Source of the DNA: an uncultured Synergistales bacterium
GTDB taxonomy: Bacteria > Synergistota > Synergistia > Synergistales > Aminobacteriaceae
NCBI GenBank assembly: GCA_905235395.1
Contig: CAJOLN010000002.1
Span: forward strand, 1-43,571
Direction of reading: 5' to 3'
DNA length: 43,571 nucleotides
Part shown: in pieces, positions 1 through 8,649 of the stretch
How positions within the stretch are numbered: position 1 is the stretch's first letter
Layout of the letters: the number at the start of each line of letters is the position of its first letter
Notes under the pieces: generated by a model
Told to the model about the DNA's origin: nothing
Databases searched by the model: none
Seen by the model: the letters and a program-made list of their open reading frames with translations, nothing else
Position numbers and translations under genes: made by a program

Positions 1-588
1 CGCATAATAGATTTTCACAAGTACGCAAACGAAAAACTTCCCCAAGCTGTATTCTGGCTCTACACAAACGGAAGTTTGCTTACATTTGAGAAGTTCATTA
101 AAATCATGCCGTATCTTGACCTGTTGATTATTGACAACTACAACGACAAAAAAGAAATCAATTCACCGGAGCTTAAGAGGATATATGATTATAGTCAGGA
201 ACGTCATGAATTGTCTCAACGCGTTAGATTCTCATTTAGGCTTCAGAACCAAGTACTCTCATCTCGAGGAGGCCAGGCCCCTAATAAACAAGGCACTAAT
301 GATAAAAAAGCTGTTAATATGCTTTGCACGCTTCCATTCATGCAGTTAATCATAAGGCCAACGGGTGAAGTGAGTTTGTGTTGCAATGATGCACTCGGAA
401 AATATACGTTAGGTGATTTGAATGTTCAGAGCATTGCAGAAGTATGGACATCAGAAAAATACAAAGAGATCCGCACTGAGATGCTAACTAACAGAAGAAG
501 AAATCTTCTGCTATGTAGTAAGTGCGATTCCATTCCTGGACAACATATTCTCGGAACAAAAATTATCACTGAAAGACAACGACCGTAA
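1..588 (+). CDS. Radical SAM protein with C-terminal SPASM-like domain (5' truncated by window edge)
   Basis: Frame 1 is open from base 1 to the TAA at 586-588. C-terminal part has MLCTLPFMQLIIRPTGEVSLCCND...GDLNVQSIAEVWTSEKYKEIR...CSKCDS, typical of SPASM cysteine-rich domains. Confidence 0.8.
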   Translation, partial: RIIDFHKYANEKLPQAVFWLYTNGSLLTFEKFIKIMPYLDLLIIDNYNDKKEINSPELKRIYDYSQERHELSQRVRFSFRLQNQVLSSRGGQAPNKQGTNDKKAVNMLCTLPFMQLIIRPTGEVSLCCNDALGKYTLGDLNVQSIAEVWTSEKYKEIRTEMLTNRRRNLLLCSKCDSIPGQHILGTKIITERQRP

Positions 589-712
589 AAAATATATACT
601 CCGTGTAATAATTTCTGTGAGGCCTGTATTATATTCTCAGTCAGAGTATCTTGAAGGAGGCAAATTGAAATTGTGAGAATGATTGAATACGGCAAGATAA
701 AATTTGAGGTTA

Positions 713-1018
713 ATGGAATATGGAATATTATTCACATGGGACGACAAGAAAGCAGAGAGTAATTTTAGAAAACACGGAGTAAGTTTCGCTGAGGCAGCAG
801 CAATATTCTTAGACGAAAATATGTGGATAGAAGTAAATTCATATGACGAATACACAGGTGAAGAAAGATTGCAGGCTGTTGGTTTAGTTTACGGCGATAT
901 AATGTATATGGTTTATGTTGAACATATAACTTTGAACAACGAAGATATAATCCGTATAATATCAGCAAGAAATGCGACAAAAGAGGAGGAAGAATTTTAT
1001 GCTTATGGGCTTGCATGA
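713..1018 (+). CDS. brnT: BrnT family toxin (DUF497)
   Basis: MEYGILFTWDDKKAESNFRKHGVSFAEAAAIF...ISARNATKEEEEFY matches the BrnT pattern (WD..K...N..KHGVSF.EA; ISAR.AT..E...Y). ORF track starts at 704 on TTG; ATG at 713 is more likely. Confidence 0.88.
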   Translation: MEYGILFTWDDKKAESNFRKHGVSFAEAAAIFLDENMWIEVNSYDEYTGEERLQAVGLVYGDIMYMVYVEHITLNNEDIIRIISARNATKEEEEFYAYGLA

Positions 1019-1244
1019 TATTCTCGCGGCAGTGCAAGACACTCAAGAACGCGAAGAGATACGTAAAAGATTTTTGATGCGAATGGATGCAAAACGACGT
1101 GAAATAGACCTTTCAGACATTCCGGAAGCAACAGATTTTTCACGCTTTAGACCAGGCAAACCATACATCGATAAGATGCGTGAACATAATCTGAGAGTGA
1201 GAGCAGAACGAGAAAAGCAGGAACAGGCAATCTTGACAAAATGA
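999..1244 (+). CDS. brnA: BrnA-like antitoxin
   Basis: Overlaps the 3' end of brnT; contains KRREIDLSDIPEATDFSRFRPGKPY, similar to BrnA-type antitoxins. GAGGAGGAA Shine-Dalgarno upstream of ATG 999 (track start 972). Confidence 0.65.
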   Translation: MLMGLHDILAAVQDTQEREEIRKRFLMRMDAKRREIDLSDIPEATDFSRFRPGKPYIDKMREHNLRVRAEREKQEQAILTK

Positions 1245-1260
1245 ACGCAAGCGATATAAT
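1233..1260 (+). promoter_or_regulatory. Sigma70-type promoter for the tRNA cluster
   Basis: TTGACA (1233-1238), 16 nt spacer, TATAAT (1255-1260), about 30 nt before the first tRNA. Confidence 0.75.
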
Positions 1261-1290
1261 ACGTGATTGTTGAATACGCAAAAGCAACAG

Positions 1291-1368
1291 CGGGATGTAG
1301 CGCAGTCTGGTTAGCGCACCTGCTTTGGGAGCAGGGGGTCGGAAGTTCGAATCTTCTCGTCCCGACCA
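1291..1368 (+). tRNA. tRNA-Pro(TGG)
   Basis: Acceptor CGGGATG/CGTCCCG, TTCGAAT T-loop, anticodon loop TTTGGGA, encoded CCA. Confidence 0.95.
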
Positions 1369-1380
1369 GAGTGACAATGT

Positions 1381-1457
1381 GCGGGAATAGCTCAGTTGGC
1401 TAGAGCGATGGCCTTCCAAGCCGTAGGTCGCGGGTTCGAATCCCGTTTCCCGCTCCA
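1381..1457 (+). tRNA. tRNA-Gly(TCC)
   Basis: Acceptor GCGGGAA/TTCCCGC, anticodon loop CTTCCAA, encoded CCA. Confidence 0.95.
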
Positions 1458-1482
1458 GTAATTTGACAAAAATATATTGTAC

Positions 1483-1559
1483 GCGCTCTTAGCTCAGCTG
1501 GATAGAGCAACGGCCTTCTAAGCCGTAGGCCGCGGGTTCGAATCCTGCAGGGCGCGCCA
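1483..1559 (+). tRNA. tRNA-Arg(TCT)
   Basis: Acceptor GCGCTCT/AGGGCGC, anticodon loop CTTCTAA, encoded CCA. Confidence 0.95.
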
Positions 1560-1573
1560 GTTGTCAGCAAGAT

Positions 1574-1651
1574 GGTGAGTGTAGCGCAATTGGTTAGAGC
1601 TTCGGATTGTGGTTCCGGCGGTTGAGGGTTCAAGTCCCTTCACTCACCCCA
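1574..1651 (+). tRNA. tRNA-His(GTG)
   Basis: Acceptor GTGAGTG/CACTCAC with G-1:C73, anticodon GTG, encoded CCA. Confidence 0.95.
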
Positions 1652-1665
1652 GCAATGTAAATTAT

Positions 1666-1739
1666 GCGCTCGTAGCTCATCTGGATAGAGTGACAGACTT
1701 CGGATCTGTAGGCAGCGGGTTCGAATCCTGCCGGGCGCG
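1666..1739 (+). tRNA. tRNA-Arg(TCG), no encoded CCA
   Basis: Acceptor GCGCTCG/CGGGCGC, anticodon loop CTTCGGA; the 3' end reads G-TCA rather than G-CCA. Confidence 0.92.
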
Positions 1740-1767
1740 TCAGAAAGTAAAATGACAATCAAATAAT

Positions 1768-1843
<76 letters not shown>

Positions 1844-1946
1844 TTCAAATCAAATCATATTTTTAAAATAATAAATTTTATCATTAGGTATCTTAGCATC
1901 TTTGTGTTATCATTGCCGAAATTAATTTTTACGAGGTGATTCACTT

Positions 1947-2474
1947 ATGAAGCGTTCAAATTTATTCAAGGTATTATGCGCAGTCATCGCAATAATGATA
2001 TTCGCAAGCATGGCCTCCTCTGCTTCCAGAAGAAGGAGAACTCCTCCCAAACCTCAGCCAGTAAGAGACACACTTACATTTGAAGGCGATCTCATTCTGC
2101 TCGTAGGCGACGAAACAATACGCGTGAGGAAAAGCGAAACCATCTCTATGCCTTCGGAAATACGAATCGAAACTCAGGATGATCATCCTTCAGTCATTGC
2201 TCAGATATTAGTGGATGAAGGTTACACAAGACAGAATGCAAGCGTGTCTGTCAGAGTATCGAGAAAAACGAATTCATTCAAAGTCAGCGGAAGAAGAGTT
2301 GAGGGTGTCTATGAGATACGCAGGGTCAGAGGAGAGAGACGGCTTGAAGCACTCAGAGGCAGAACGATACCGGCAAAAACAGGAGATTATTACATCAAAC
2401 TGTCCAACAAAAGAGAAGACAGATCTGAAGATGCAACTGTTCTTCGTTATGTGAAAATTCGTGTACGTGATTGA
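1947..2474 (+). CDS. Secreted protein of unknown function
   Basis: N-terminal signal peptide (MKRSNLFKVLCAVIAIMIFASMASSAS); SD ACGAGGTGATT upstream; no family recognised. Confidence 0.75.
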   Translation: MKRSNLFKVLCAVIAIMIFASMASSASRRRRTPPKPQPVRDTLTFEGDLILLVGDETIRVRKSETISMPSEIRIETQDDHPSVIAQILVDEGYTRQNASVSVRVSRKTNSFKVSGRRVEGVYEIRRVRGERRLEALRGRTIPAKTGDYYIKLSNKREDRSEDATVLRYVKIRVRD

Positions 2475-2495
2475 AGACACATTCGCAAAGTCAGA

Positions 2496-2528
2496 GGCAG
2501 TTCCGAAAAAACGGAGCTGTCTTTTTTT
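2496..2528 (+). terminator. Rho-independent terminator
   Basis: GGCAGTTCCG-AAAAAA-CGGAGCTGTC followed by TTTTTTT. Confidence 0.85.
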
Positions 2529-2548
2529 ATGAGCTGATTGAATCTAAA

Positions 2549-2577
2549 TTGACAAAAAATTTTCACAGTGTTATAAA
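2549..2577 (+). promoter_or_regulatory. Sigma70-type promoter upstream of cstA-like gene
   Basis: TTGACA, 17 nt spacer, TATAAA. Confidence 0.7.
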
Positions 2578-2615
2578 ATTTTGAATTTATTAACACGAAA
2601 GAAGGAAAATTTTTC

Positions 2616-4283
2616 ATGAATGGTTTAACTCTCGTAGCCATTGCCATAGTCGTATTGTTACTCGCATACATTCTCTATGGAAAATGGCTCGTTAAGACTT
2701 GGGGAATCGATGAGACTGCTAAAACTCCTGCTTACAGATTCGAGGACGGACAAGATTATGTACCCGCATCACGCTTCACAGTTTTCTCACATCAATTCAA
2801 TTCAATCACAGGTGCAGGCCCGGTTACAGGCCCGATTATCGCCGTGATGTTCGGATGGCTTCCCGCGTTCTTATGGCTCTTAGTTGGAGGCGTATTCTTC
2901 GGTGCGGTTCAGGATTTCACAGCTCTGTATGCTTCTGTAAAGAATGAAGGCAAATCTATGGGATTGATTATTGAACGCTATATCGGCAGGACAGGAAGAA
3001 AATTATTTTTGTTATTCTGCTGGCTGTTCACATTGTTAGTCATTGCTGCCTTCGCTGACATTCTCGCAGGAACGTTCAACGGCTTCACAAAAGACGGCGG
3101 TCAGAATGTGCCCGGTGCATCAGCCGCATCAATCTCAATGATATATATATTCGTAGCAATGATTTTCGGAGTGTTCATGAAGTTCTCAAAGTCAGGTGAA
3201 CTCTCAAAATTCATTGTAGGTGTCGTTCTCGTCATCGCAATGTTATGGGCAGGCATAGCTAATCCGTTATATTATGACGCTCAGACATGGCGGTATATCG
3301 TTTTCGGATATTGCTTCATCGCTTCCGTTCTTCCTATGTGGTTACTCAAACAGCCCCGTGATTATCTCAGCGTGTTTCTTCTTCTCGGAATGATTTTAGG
3401 AGGAGCAATCGGAATCATCGTAGCTAATCCGACAATAGAGGCACCAATGTTCGTAGGCTGGACAGTGAAAAATCAGCCATTGTTCCCCATGCTCTTCATA
3501 ACAATTGCATGCGGTGCTGTATCAGGATTTCACAGTCTCGTATCTTCAGGTACATCTTCTAAATCAATTGCTAATGAACGTGATATGCTCACTGTAGGTT
3601 ACGGTGCAATGATAGTTGAAACTTTGCTCGGTGTTGTTGCTCTGGTCATTGCATGTTCAGCAGTAAAAGGCGGAGGTCTTCCTACAGGTAACCCGTTTCA
3701 GATATTCGGAAGTGCTGTAGGTGAATTCTTCACTATGTTCGGTCTTCCTGCTCACGTTTCTTCATGCGTGATCATGATGTGCGTTTCTGCTCTCGCTATG
3801 ACTACCATTGATGCAGTCACACGAATCGGCAGAATGTCTCTTCAGGAATTTTTCTCACCTGCTGAAGGCGGCGATAAAGGATTCATTGAGACTGTCGTTT
3901 CCACAGTAATCACTTTAGCTTTCGCATATACTTTGTGCCTCGCTGGTTACGCAAATATATGGCCTCTCTTCGGTGCGGCAAATCAACTTCTTTCTGCTCT
4001 GGTACTCACTGCTCTTTCTGTCTTCCTGAGAGTTACTGGCAGAAAAGGCTGGATGCTTTATGTGCCAATGACATTTATGTTCATCGTCACTATGTCAGCA
4101 TTAGCTATCAGTGTCTATAACATCATTGAGAAGGTAAACGCAGGAAATTTCGTTCCTATGGTTGACGGTATGCAGCTCGTTATTGCATTGGCTTTGATGA
4201 CACTCGCAGTACTTGTTGTATATCATTGCTGGAAAGAATTAATCTCACCAAGAGTTGATAAGAATATAGCAGCAGCTCATTAA
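2616..4283 (+). CDS. cstA: Carbon starvation protein CstA-family peptide/pyruvate transporter
   Basis: YGKWLVKTWGID...DYVPASRFTVFSHQFNSITGAGPVTGPIIAVMFGWLPAFLWLLVGGVFFGAVQDF and other CstA hallmarks; multiple TM helices. Confidence 0.93.
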   Translation: MNGLTLVAIAIVVLLLAYILYGKWLVKTWGIDETAKTPAYRFEDGQDYVPASRFTVFSHQFNSITGAGPVTGPIIAVMFGWLPAFLWLLVGGVFFGAVQDFTALYASVKNEGKSMGLIIERYIGRTGRKLFLLFCWLFTLLVIAAFADILAGTFNGFTKDGGQNVPGASAASISMIYIFVAMIFGVFMKFSKSGELSKFIVGVVLVIAMLWAGIANPLYYDAQTWRYIVFGYCFIASVLPMWLLKQPRDYLSVFLLLGMILGGAIGIIVANPTIEAPMFVGWTVKNQPLFPMLFITIACGAVSGFHSLVSSGTSSKSIANERDMLTVGYGAMIVETLLGVVALVIACSAVKGGGLPTGNPFQIFGSAVGEFFTMFGLPAHVSSCVIMMCVSALAMTTIDAVTRIGRMSLQEFFSPAEGGDKGFIETVVSTVITLAFAYTLCLAGYANIWPLFGAANQLLSALVLTALSVFLRVTGRKGWMLYVPMTFMFIVTMSALAISVYNIIEKVNAGNFVPMVDGMQLVIALALMTLAVLVVYHCWKELISPRVDKNIAAAH

Positions 4284-4295
4284 AAAATGTTACAA

Positions 4296-4330
4296 TCCCT
4301 CTCATTAAAATGGGAGGGAATTTTTTTTTG
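4296..4330 (+). terminator. Rho-independent terminator
   Basis: TCCCTCTCA / TGGGAGGGA stem followed by a long T run. Confidence 0.8.
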
Positions 4331-4332
4331 TC

Positions 4333-5187
4333 ATGAAACGCATATTAATCACAGGAATTAACAGCTACACAGGAAACGCATTGAAAAAATATTTATCACA
4401 ATGGCCGAATGAATATGAAACACGAACAATAAGCCTTAAAGGTGAATCATGGAAGTCTGAAAATTTTTCAGGATTCGATTCTGTATTTCACGTTGCAGGG
4501 ATTGCACACGACAGCACAAAAGGTTCTGATAAAGAAGCATATTACGCAGTGAACTCACAGTTAGCATATGACACTGCACGCAAGGCCATGAATGACGGTG
4601 TGAGGCAATTCATATTCATGAGTTCATCTATCGTCTACGGGAAGCATTCAGGGATTATAACTCGTGATACGCAGGTTAATCCTTCAGGTTATTACGGTGA
4701 AAGCAAAATTAAAGCTGAGGATATGTTACGTTCAATTGAAAGTGAAAGTTTCAGAGTATGCATAATGAGATGTCCAATGATTTACGGAAGAAACTGCAAA
4801 GGGAATTATGTCATGCTCTCGAAAATTGCACAGAGACTTCCCGCATTCCCTTACGTAAAAAATTTTCGCTCTATGCTTTACGTCAAGAACATGGCCGAAT
4901 TCGTGAGACTCATGATTGATGATAATGCACATGGATTATTCTGGCCTCAGAACGGAATCTACTCTAACACTTCTATGCTCGTGAAAATGATTGCTGATGT
5001 TCATAATCACAGAATAAAATTGATTCGCAATCTTGAAAGTGCAGTGCGATTCATGTCGCGTTTCTCAAGGAAATTACGAAAGGCATTCGGAAATCTCGCA
5101 TATGATATGAGCATGAGTGATTACATTCATGACTATAGAGCCTACACGCTGAGTGAAAGCATAATTGAGACTGAACTATCTCTTTGA
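4333..5187 (+). CDS. NAD-dependent epimerase/dehydratase family (SDR) protein
   Basis: MKRILITGINSYTGNALKKYL (Rossmann start), FMSSSIVYG, YGESKIKAE (YxxxK). Confidence 0.85.
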   Translation: MKRILITGINSYTGNALKKYLSQWPNEYETRTISLKGESWKSENFSGFDSVFHVAGIAHDSTKGSDKEAYYAVNSQLAYDTARKAMNDGVRQFIFMSSSIVYGKHSGIITRDTQVNPSGYYGESKIKAEDMLRSIESESFRVCIMRCPMIYGRNCKGNYVMLSKIAQRLPAFPYVKNFRSMLYVKNMAEFVRLMIDDNAHGLFWPQNGIYSNTSMLVKMIADVHNHRIKLIRNLESAVRFMSRFSRKLRKAFGNLAYDMSMSDYIHDYRAYTLSESIIETELSL

Positions 5188-5775
5188 ACCTGTTCCGCCT
5201 TCAACAACTCCTTCATGAGTGAACACGTTCGTTATCGTCCGCATAATGCACATGCAATCAAACATGAAGGATTCACGCTGAACATATTCGCCATCATACC
5301 TGGCCTTCTCGGATATTTCAAGTTCATCGCGTCCGTTAATCTGTGCCCAACCCGTTAGACCTGGACGTATATCATTTGCTCCGTACTTGTCGCGTTCATG
5401 AATCAAATCGTCCTGATTCCATAATGCTGGTCTTGGCCCAACGATTGACATATCACCCTTTAAAATATTGAATATCTGAGGCAGTTCATCAATCGAATAT
5501 TTCCGCATCCACCTGCCGCATTTCAAAATATACTGTTCGGGATTATCAAGCAAATGTGTCGGCGTATCATGAGGCGTATTCATCTTCATGGATCTGAACT
5601 TGTACATCATGAAAAATTTTTTATGCTTCCCAATTCGTTTTTGTGTGAAGAACGCAGGGCCTTTATCTTCAAGTTTAATGATGAGCGCAAAAATTAACAT
5701 AGGAACTGCAAGAATTAACAGTGCCAGTAATGAAAGAATGATATCGAGAATACGTTTTATGAATAATTTATACAT
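5176..5775 (-). CDS. Undecaprenyl-phosphate sugar phosphotransferase (bacterial sugar transferase)
   Basis: MYKLFIKRILDIILSLLALL...GPAFFTQKRIGKHKKFFMMYKFRSMK...SIDELPQIFNILKGDMSIVGPRP...RPGLTGWAQINGRD. Likely ATG at 5775 (track start 5829). Confidence 0.92.
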   Translation of the reverse strand: MYKLFIKRILDIILSLLALLILAVPMLIFALIIKLEDKGPAFFTQKRIGKHKKFFMMYKFRSMKMNTPHDTPTHLLDNPEQYILKCGRWMRKYSIDELPQIFNILKGDMSIVGPRPALWNQDDLIHERDKYGANDIRPGLTGWAQINGRDELEISEKARYDGEYVQRESFMFDCMCIMRTITNVFTHEGVVEGGTGSKR

Positions 5776-5796
5776 GATGAAAATTATATCGTAAAG

Positions 5797-5824
5797 TTGA
5801 CAAAAAAGTTTTAACTGATAAAAT
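5797..5824 (+). promoter_or_regulatory. Sigma70-type promoter for tRNA-Gln
   Basis: TTGACA, 16 nt spacer, TAAAAT, about 47 nt before the tRNA. Confidence 0.65.
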
Positions 5825-5870
5825 TTCACGAGTGCTTAGAGATTAAGACACACAGAATGAAAATCAAAAT

Positions 5871-5944
5871 TGGGAATTGGTGCAACGGCAGCACGCTTGA
5901 CTCTGGATCAAGTAATTGGGGTTCGAATCCCTGATTCCCAGCCA
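5871..5944 (+). tRNA. tRNA-Gln(CTG)
   Basis: Acceptor TGGGAAT/ATTCCCA, anticodon loop CTCTGGA, encoded CCA. Confidence 0.93.
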
Positions 5945-5972
5945 AAAATTTTAAGACGACGGACGAAATTAT

Positions 5973-6010
5973 TCCCCTGTTTAGAAAAAACTAGACGGGG
6001 GATTTTTTTT
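5973..6010 (+). terminator. Rho-independent terminator after tRNA-Gln
   Basis: CCCCTGTTTAG-AAAAAA-CTAGACGGGGG followed by TTTTTTTT. Confidence 0.85.
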
Positions 6011-6038
6011 GCGTCTAAGGGAGGATTTCGATTCACAC

Positions 6039-7424
6039 ATGCTCACTTTCATTATCATCTATGCCGTAATTCTTGTTGCTCTCGGTGCGTTTATCGGCAG
6101 GCGTGCGAAGAGTGCATCGGATTTCTTTGTTGCCGGAAGAAATTTCAACTCCGGTTTATTATTCACAACTCTCATTGCCGCTAATCTCGGTGCAGGTTCT
6201 ACTGTAGGTGTTACTGCCTTAGCGTATCAGCATGGCCTCTCCGCATGGTGGTGGATTGGCAGTGCAGGTATTGGCTCAATGATATTAGCTTTTATTGTTG
6301 GGCCTCGAATATGGAGAATATCACGCGAACATAATTTTTATACTCTCAGTGATTATCTTGATGAACGTTACAGCAAATTTTTTTCAGGCGTAATTTCTCT
6401 CATGATGTCTGTGGGTACGCTCGCTTTGTTTGCAGGTCAGTTACTCGGCATCGCATGGATTCTCGAAGTTGTAGCGAATGTTCCAAAAACAGAAGGCGTA
6501 ATAGCAGGTGCAATTGTTACGACATTATATTTTGCAGCAGGAGGATTATTGTCGAGTGCAATCGTGAACATAACTGAGGTTGCTGTTATTCTAAGCGGAT
6601 TCATCGCCGCTTTGCCGTATGTATGGAATTACGCAGGAGGCTTTGAAGCTGTTCATGCAGCTGTGAGTTCTGAATCATATTTTGACTTTTTCGGAATGGG
6701 AAGCTCTGCCATAATCGGATATATCGTTATGCTTGTGCCTTCGTTCTTCATATCGCCTGGCTTAATCGGAAAAGTTTTCGCCGCAAAAAATGAACGTGCA
6801 ATCAAAATCGGTACGGCCATGAATGGAATCGTTCAACTTGTTTTTGCAGTTATTCCCGTCTTAATCGGAATGTGTGCGTATTCATGTTTCCCTGATTTGT
6901 CACGCGCAGATTTAGCTTTGCCCACAGCAATGAAAAATATGATGCCGTTCTATGCCGCAAGTATCGCATTGGCCGCCATATTTGCCGCAGAGGTCAGCAC
7001 AGCAGATACAGTTTTATACATGCTCGCAGGTTCACTCGTGAATGATTTGTACAGACGCTTCATTAATCCGAATATCAGCGACAAAAAATTATTATGGTCA
7101 TCTCGAATCACAAGTTTAATCTGCGGTATCATTGGTGTGTTTCTCGCATTGAGACTTGAAAGCATAATCTCTGCACTCACAATTTTTTATTCTCTCATGA
7201 GCGTATCTCTTTCTGCTCCGTTAATCTTCGGGCTGTTCACTAAACGTGCCTCTAATTTCGGTGCTGTTCTCTCTGCTGTTCTCGGTGTGAGTTTGACCGT
7301 GTATATGACCTTCGGAGGTTTCGGAGGCGGGATTGTCATTGCAGGAGTGAGACTGAATGCGTCAACATGCGGAATAATATTATCTTTTATCGTTATGTCG
7401 TTATCATTGCTGAAGCACAGATGA
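6039..7424 (+). CDS. Sodium:solute symporter family protein
   Basis: ASDFFVAGRNFNSGLLFTTLIAANLGAGSTVGVTALAYQHGLSAWWWIGSAG...LSDYLDERYS is a typical SSS-family pattern. ATG 6039 with SD GGGAGG (track start 6009). Confidence 0.9.
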   Translation: MLTFIIIYAVILVALGAFIGRRAKSASDFFVAGRNFNSGLLFTTLIAANLGAGSTVGVTALAYQHGLSAWWWIGSAGIGSMILAFIVGPRIWRISREHNFYTLSDYLDERYSKFFSGVISLMMSVGTLALFAGQLLGIAWILEVVANVPKTEGVIAGAIVTTLYFAAGGLLSSAIVNITEVAVILSGFIAALPYVWNYAGGFEAVHAAVSSESYFDFFGMGSSAIIGYIVMLVPSFFISPGLIGKVFAAKNERAIKIGTAMNGIVQLVFAVIPVLIGMCAYSCFPDLSRADLALPTAMKNMMPFYAASIALAAIFAAEVSTADTVLYMLAGSLVNDLYRRFINPNISDKKLLWSSRITSLICGIIGVFLALRLESIISALTIFYSLMSVSLSAPLIFGLFTKRASNFGAVLSAVLGVSLTVYMTFGGFGGGIVIAGVRLNASTCGIILSFIVMSLSLLKHR

Positions 7425-7466
7425 TTGTGCTAGTATACATGAATTCAAAATTTTATGAGGGAGCAG

Positions 7467-8597
7467 ATGTTTATGTTAGGCGACAACATAAAGAAGCTCG
7501 GTTTTGGTTTAATGCGTCTTCCGAGAATTGAAGGCAGTGATGACGTAATTGACATCGAGCAGACAAAACAAATGGTTGATGAATTTCTTGCGGCAGGGTT
7601 CACGTATTTCGATACTGCGTGGGCATATCCCGGAAGTGAGGACGCAGTACGTCAGGCACTTGTTGAACGCTATCCCAGAGAAAAATTTCAGCTTGCAACG
7701 AAAAATGCAGTGTGGATAGGACGAAAGACAAAAGAAGATGCAATTGAACAATACAATACTTCACTTCGCAGGACAGGAGCAGGATATTTCGATTTCTATC
7801 TTCTTCATAATCTCGGAGATTCACGGACAAAAGTATTTGATGATCTTGATCTCTGGAATTATTTTCTCAGCGAGAAGGAAAAAGGAAAAATTAAGCACTT
7901 GGGATTTTCGTTTCATTCGACACCTGAACAATTAGACGAAATTTTGAATGCACACCCTGAAGCGGAGTTCGTACAGTTACAGATAAACTATGCAGACTGG
8001 GATAGTCATTCGATTCAGTCCGGGAAATGCTATGAGGTTGCACGCAGATATAATAAGCCAGTTATCATTATGGAGCCTGTCAAAGGAGGGAACTTAGCGA
8101 ATCCTCCTGAGAGTGTAGCGAAAATATTCAAGAATGCAGAACCAGAATCATCATGTGCATCATGGGCTTTGAGATTCGCAGCAGACCTTGAAGGAGTGAT
8201 TACGGTTTTGTCTGGAATGTCGAGCATTGAGCAGATGAGAGATAATCTTTCATTCATGAAGGATTTCACGCACCTAATGCCCGAACAGAAAAATGTGATT
8301 GAACGTGCACGCATTGAACTCGCAAGTATTCCCGTCATACCCTGCACAACATGCAATTATTGTTCTAAGGTCTGCCCGATGAACATAGGTATATCTGGAT
8401 CATTCGGGGCATTGAACATGTATGCTCTCTATAAGAATTACAGCCTCGCAAAGATAAGGCATAACTGGGACGTTATGGGTCATGGCCACAAGAGAGCAAA
8501 TGAATGCATAAAGTGTGGTGCATGTGAAGGTGTATGTCCTCAGCATATAGAAATTCGCAAAGAACTTGAACGTGTTGCAGAGACATTCAAAGATTAA
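7467..8597 (+). CDS. Aldo/keto reductase with C-terminal 4Fe-4S binding region
   Basis: LGFGLMRLPR...FTYFDTAWAYPGSEDAVRQAL...FDFYLLHNLG; C-terminal CTTCNYCSKVCP and CIKCGACEGVCPQHI. SD GAGGGAG before ATG 7467 (track start 7455). Confidence 0.93.
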   Translation: MFMLGDNIKKLGFGLMRLPRIEGSDDVIDIEQTKQMVDEFLAAGFTYFDTAWAYPGSEDAVRQALVERYPREKFQLATKNAVWIGRKTKEDAIEQYNTSLRRTGAGYFDFYLLHNLGDSRTKVFDDLDLWNYFLSEKEKGKIKHLGFSFHSTPEQLDEILNAHPEAEFVQLQINYADWDSHSIQSGKCYEVARRYNKPVIIMEPVKGGNLANPPESVAKIFKNAEPESSCASWALRFAADLEGVITVLSGMSSIEQMRDNLSFMKDFTHLMPEQKNVIERARIELASIPVIPCTTCNYCSKVCPMNIGISGSFGALNMYALYKNYSLAKIRHNWDVMGHGHKRANECIKCGACEGVCPQHIEIRKELERVAETFKD

Positions 8598-8610
8598 GTG
8601 AAAAATTTTC

Positions 8611-8645
8611 ATTCCCCTTCAGTTAATGTGAGGGGGAATTTTGAT
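8611..8645. terminator. Bidirectional hairpin terminator between convergent genes
   Basis: ATTCCCCTTCA ... TGAGGGGGAAT between AKR (+) and CYTH-like gene (-). Confidence 0.65.
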
Positions 8646-8649
8646 TTAT

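Noticed and set aside
1147-1633. Minus-strand ORFs (1147-1419, 1400-1633) overlapping the tRNA cluster
   Set aside because: Peptides such as GREDSNFRPPAPKAGALTRLRYIP and GAGNGIRTRDLRLGRPSL are the familiar artefact of translating tRNA genes in antisense.
5870-6184. Plus-strand ORF starting in tRNA-Gln
   Set aside because: It reads through the tRNA and its terminator and is out of frame with the real symporter gene starting at 6039.
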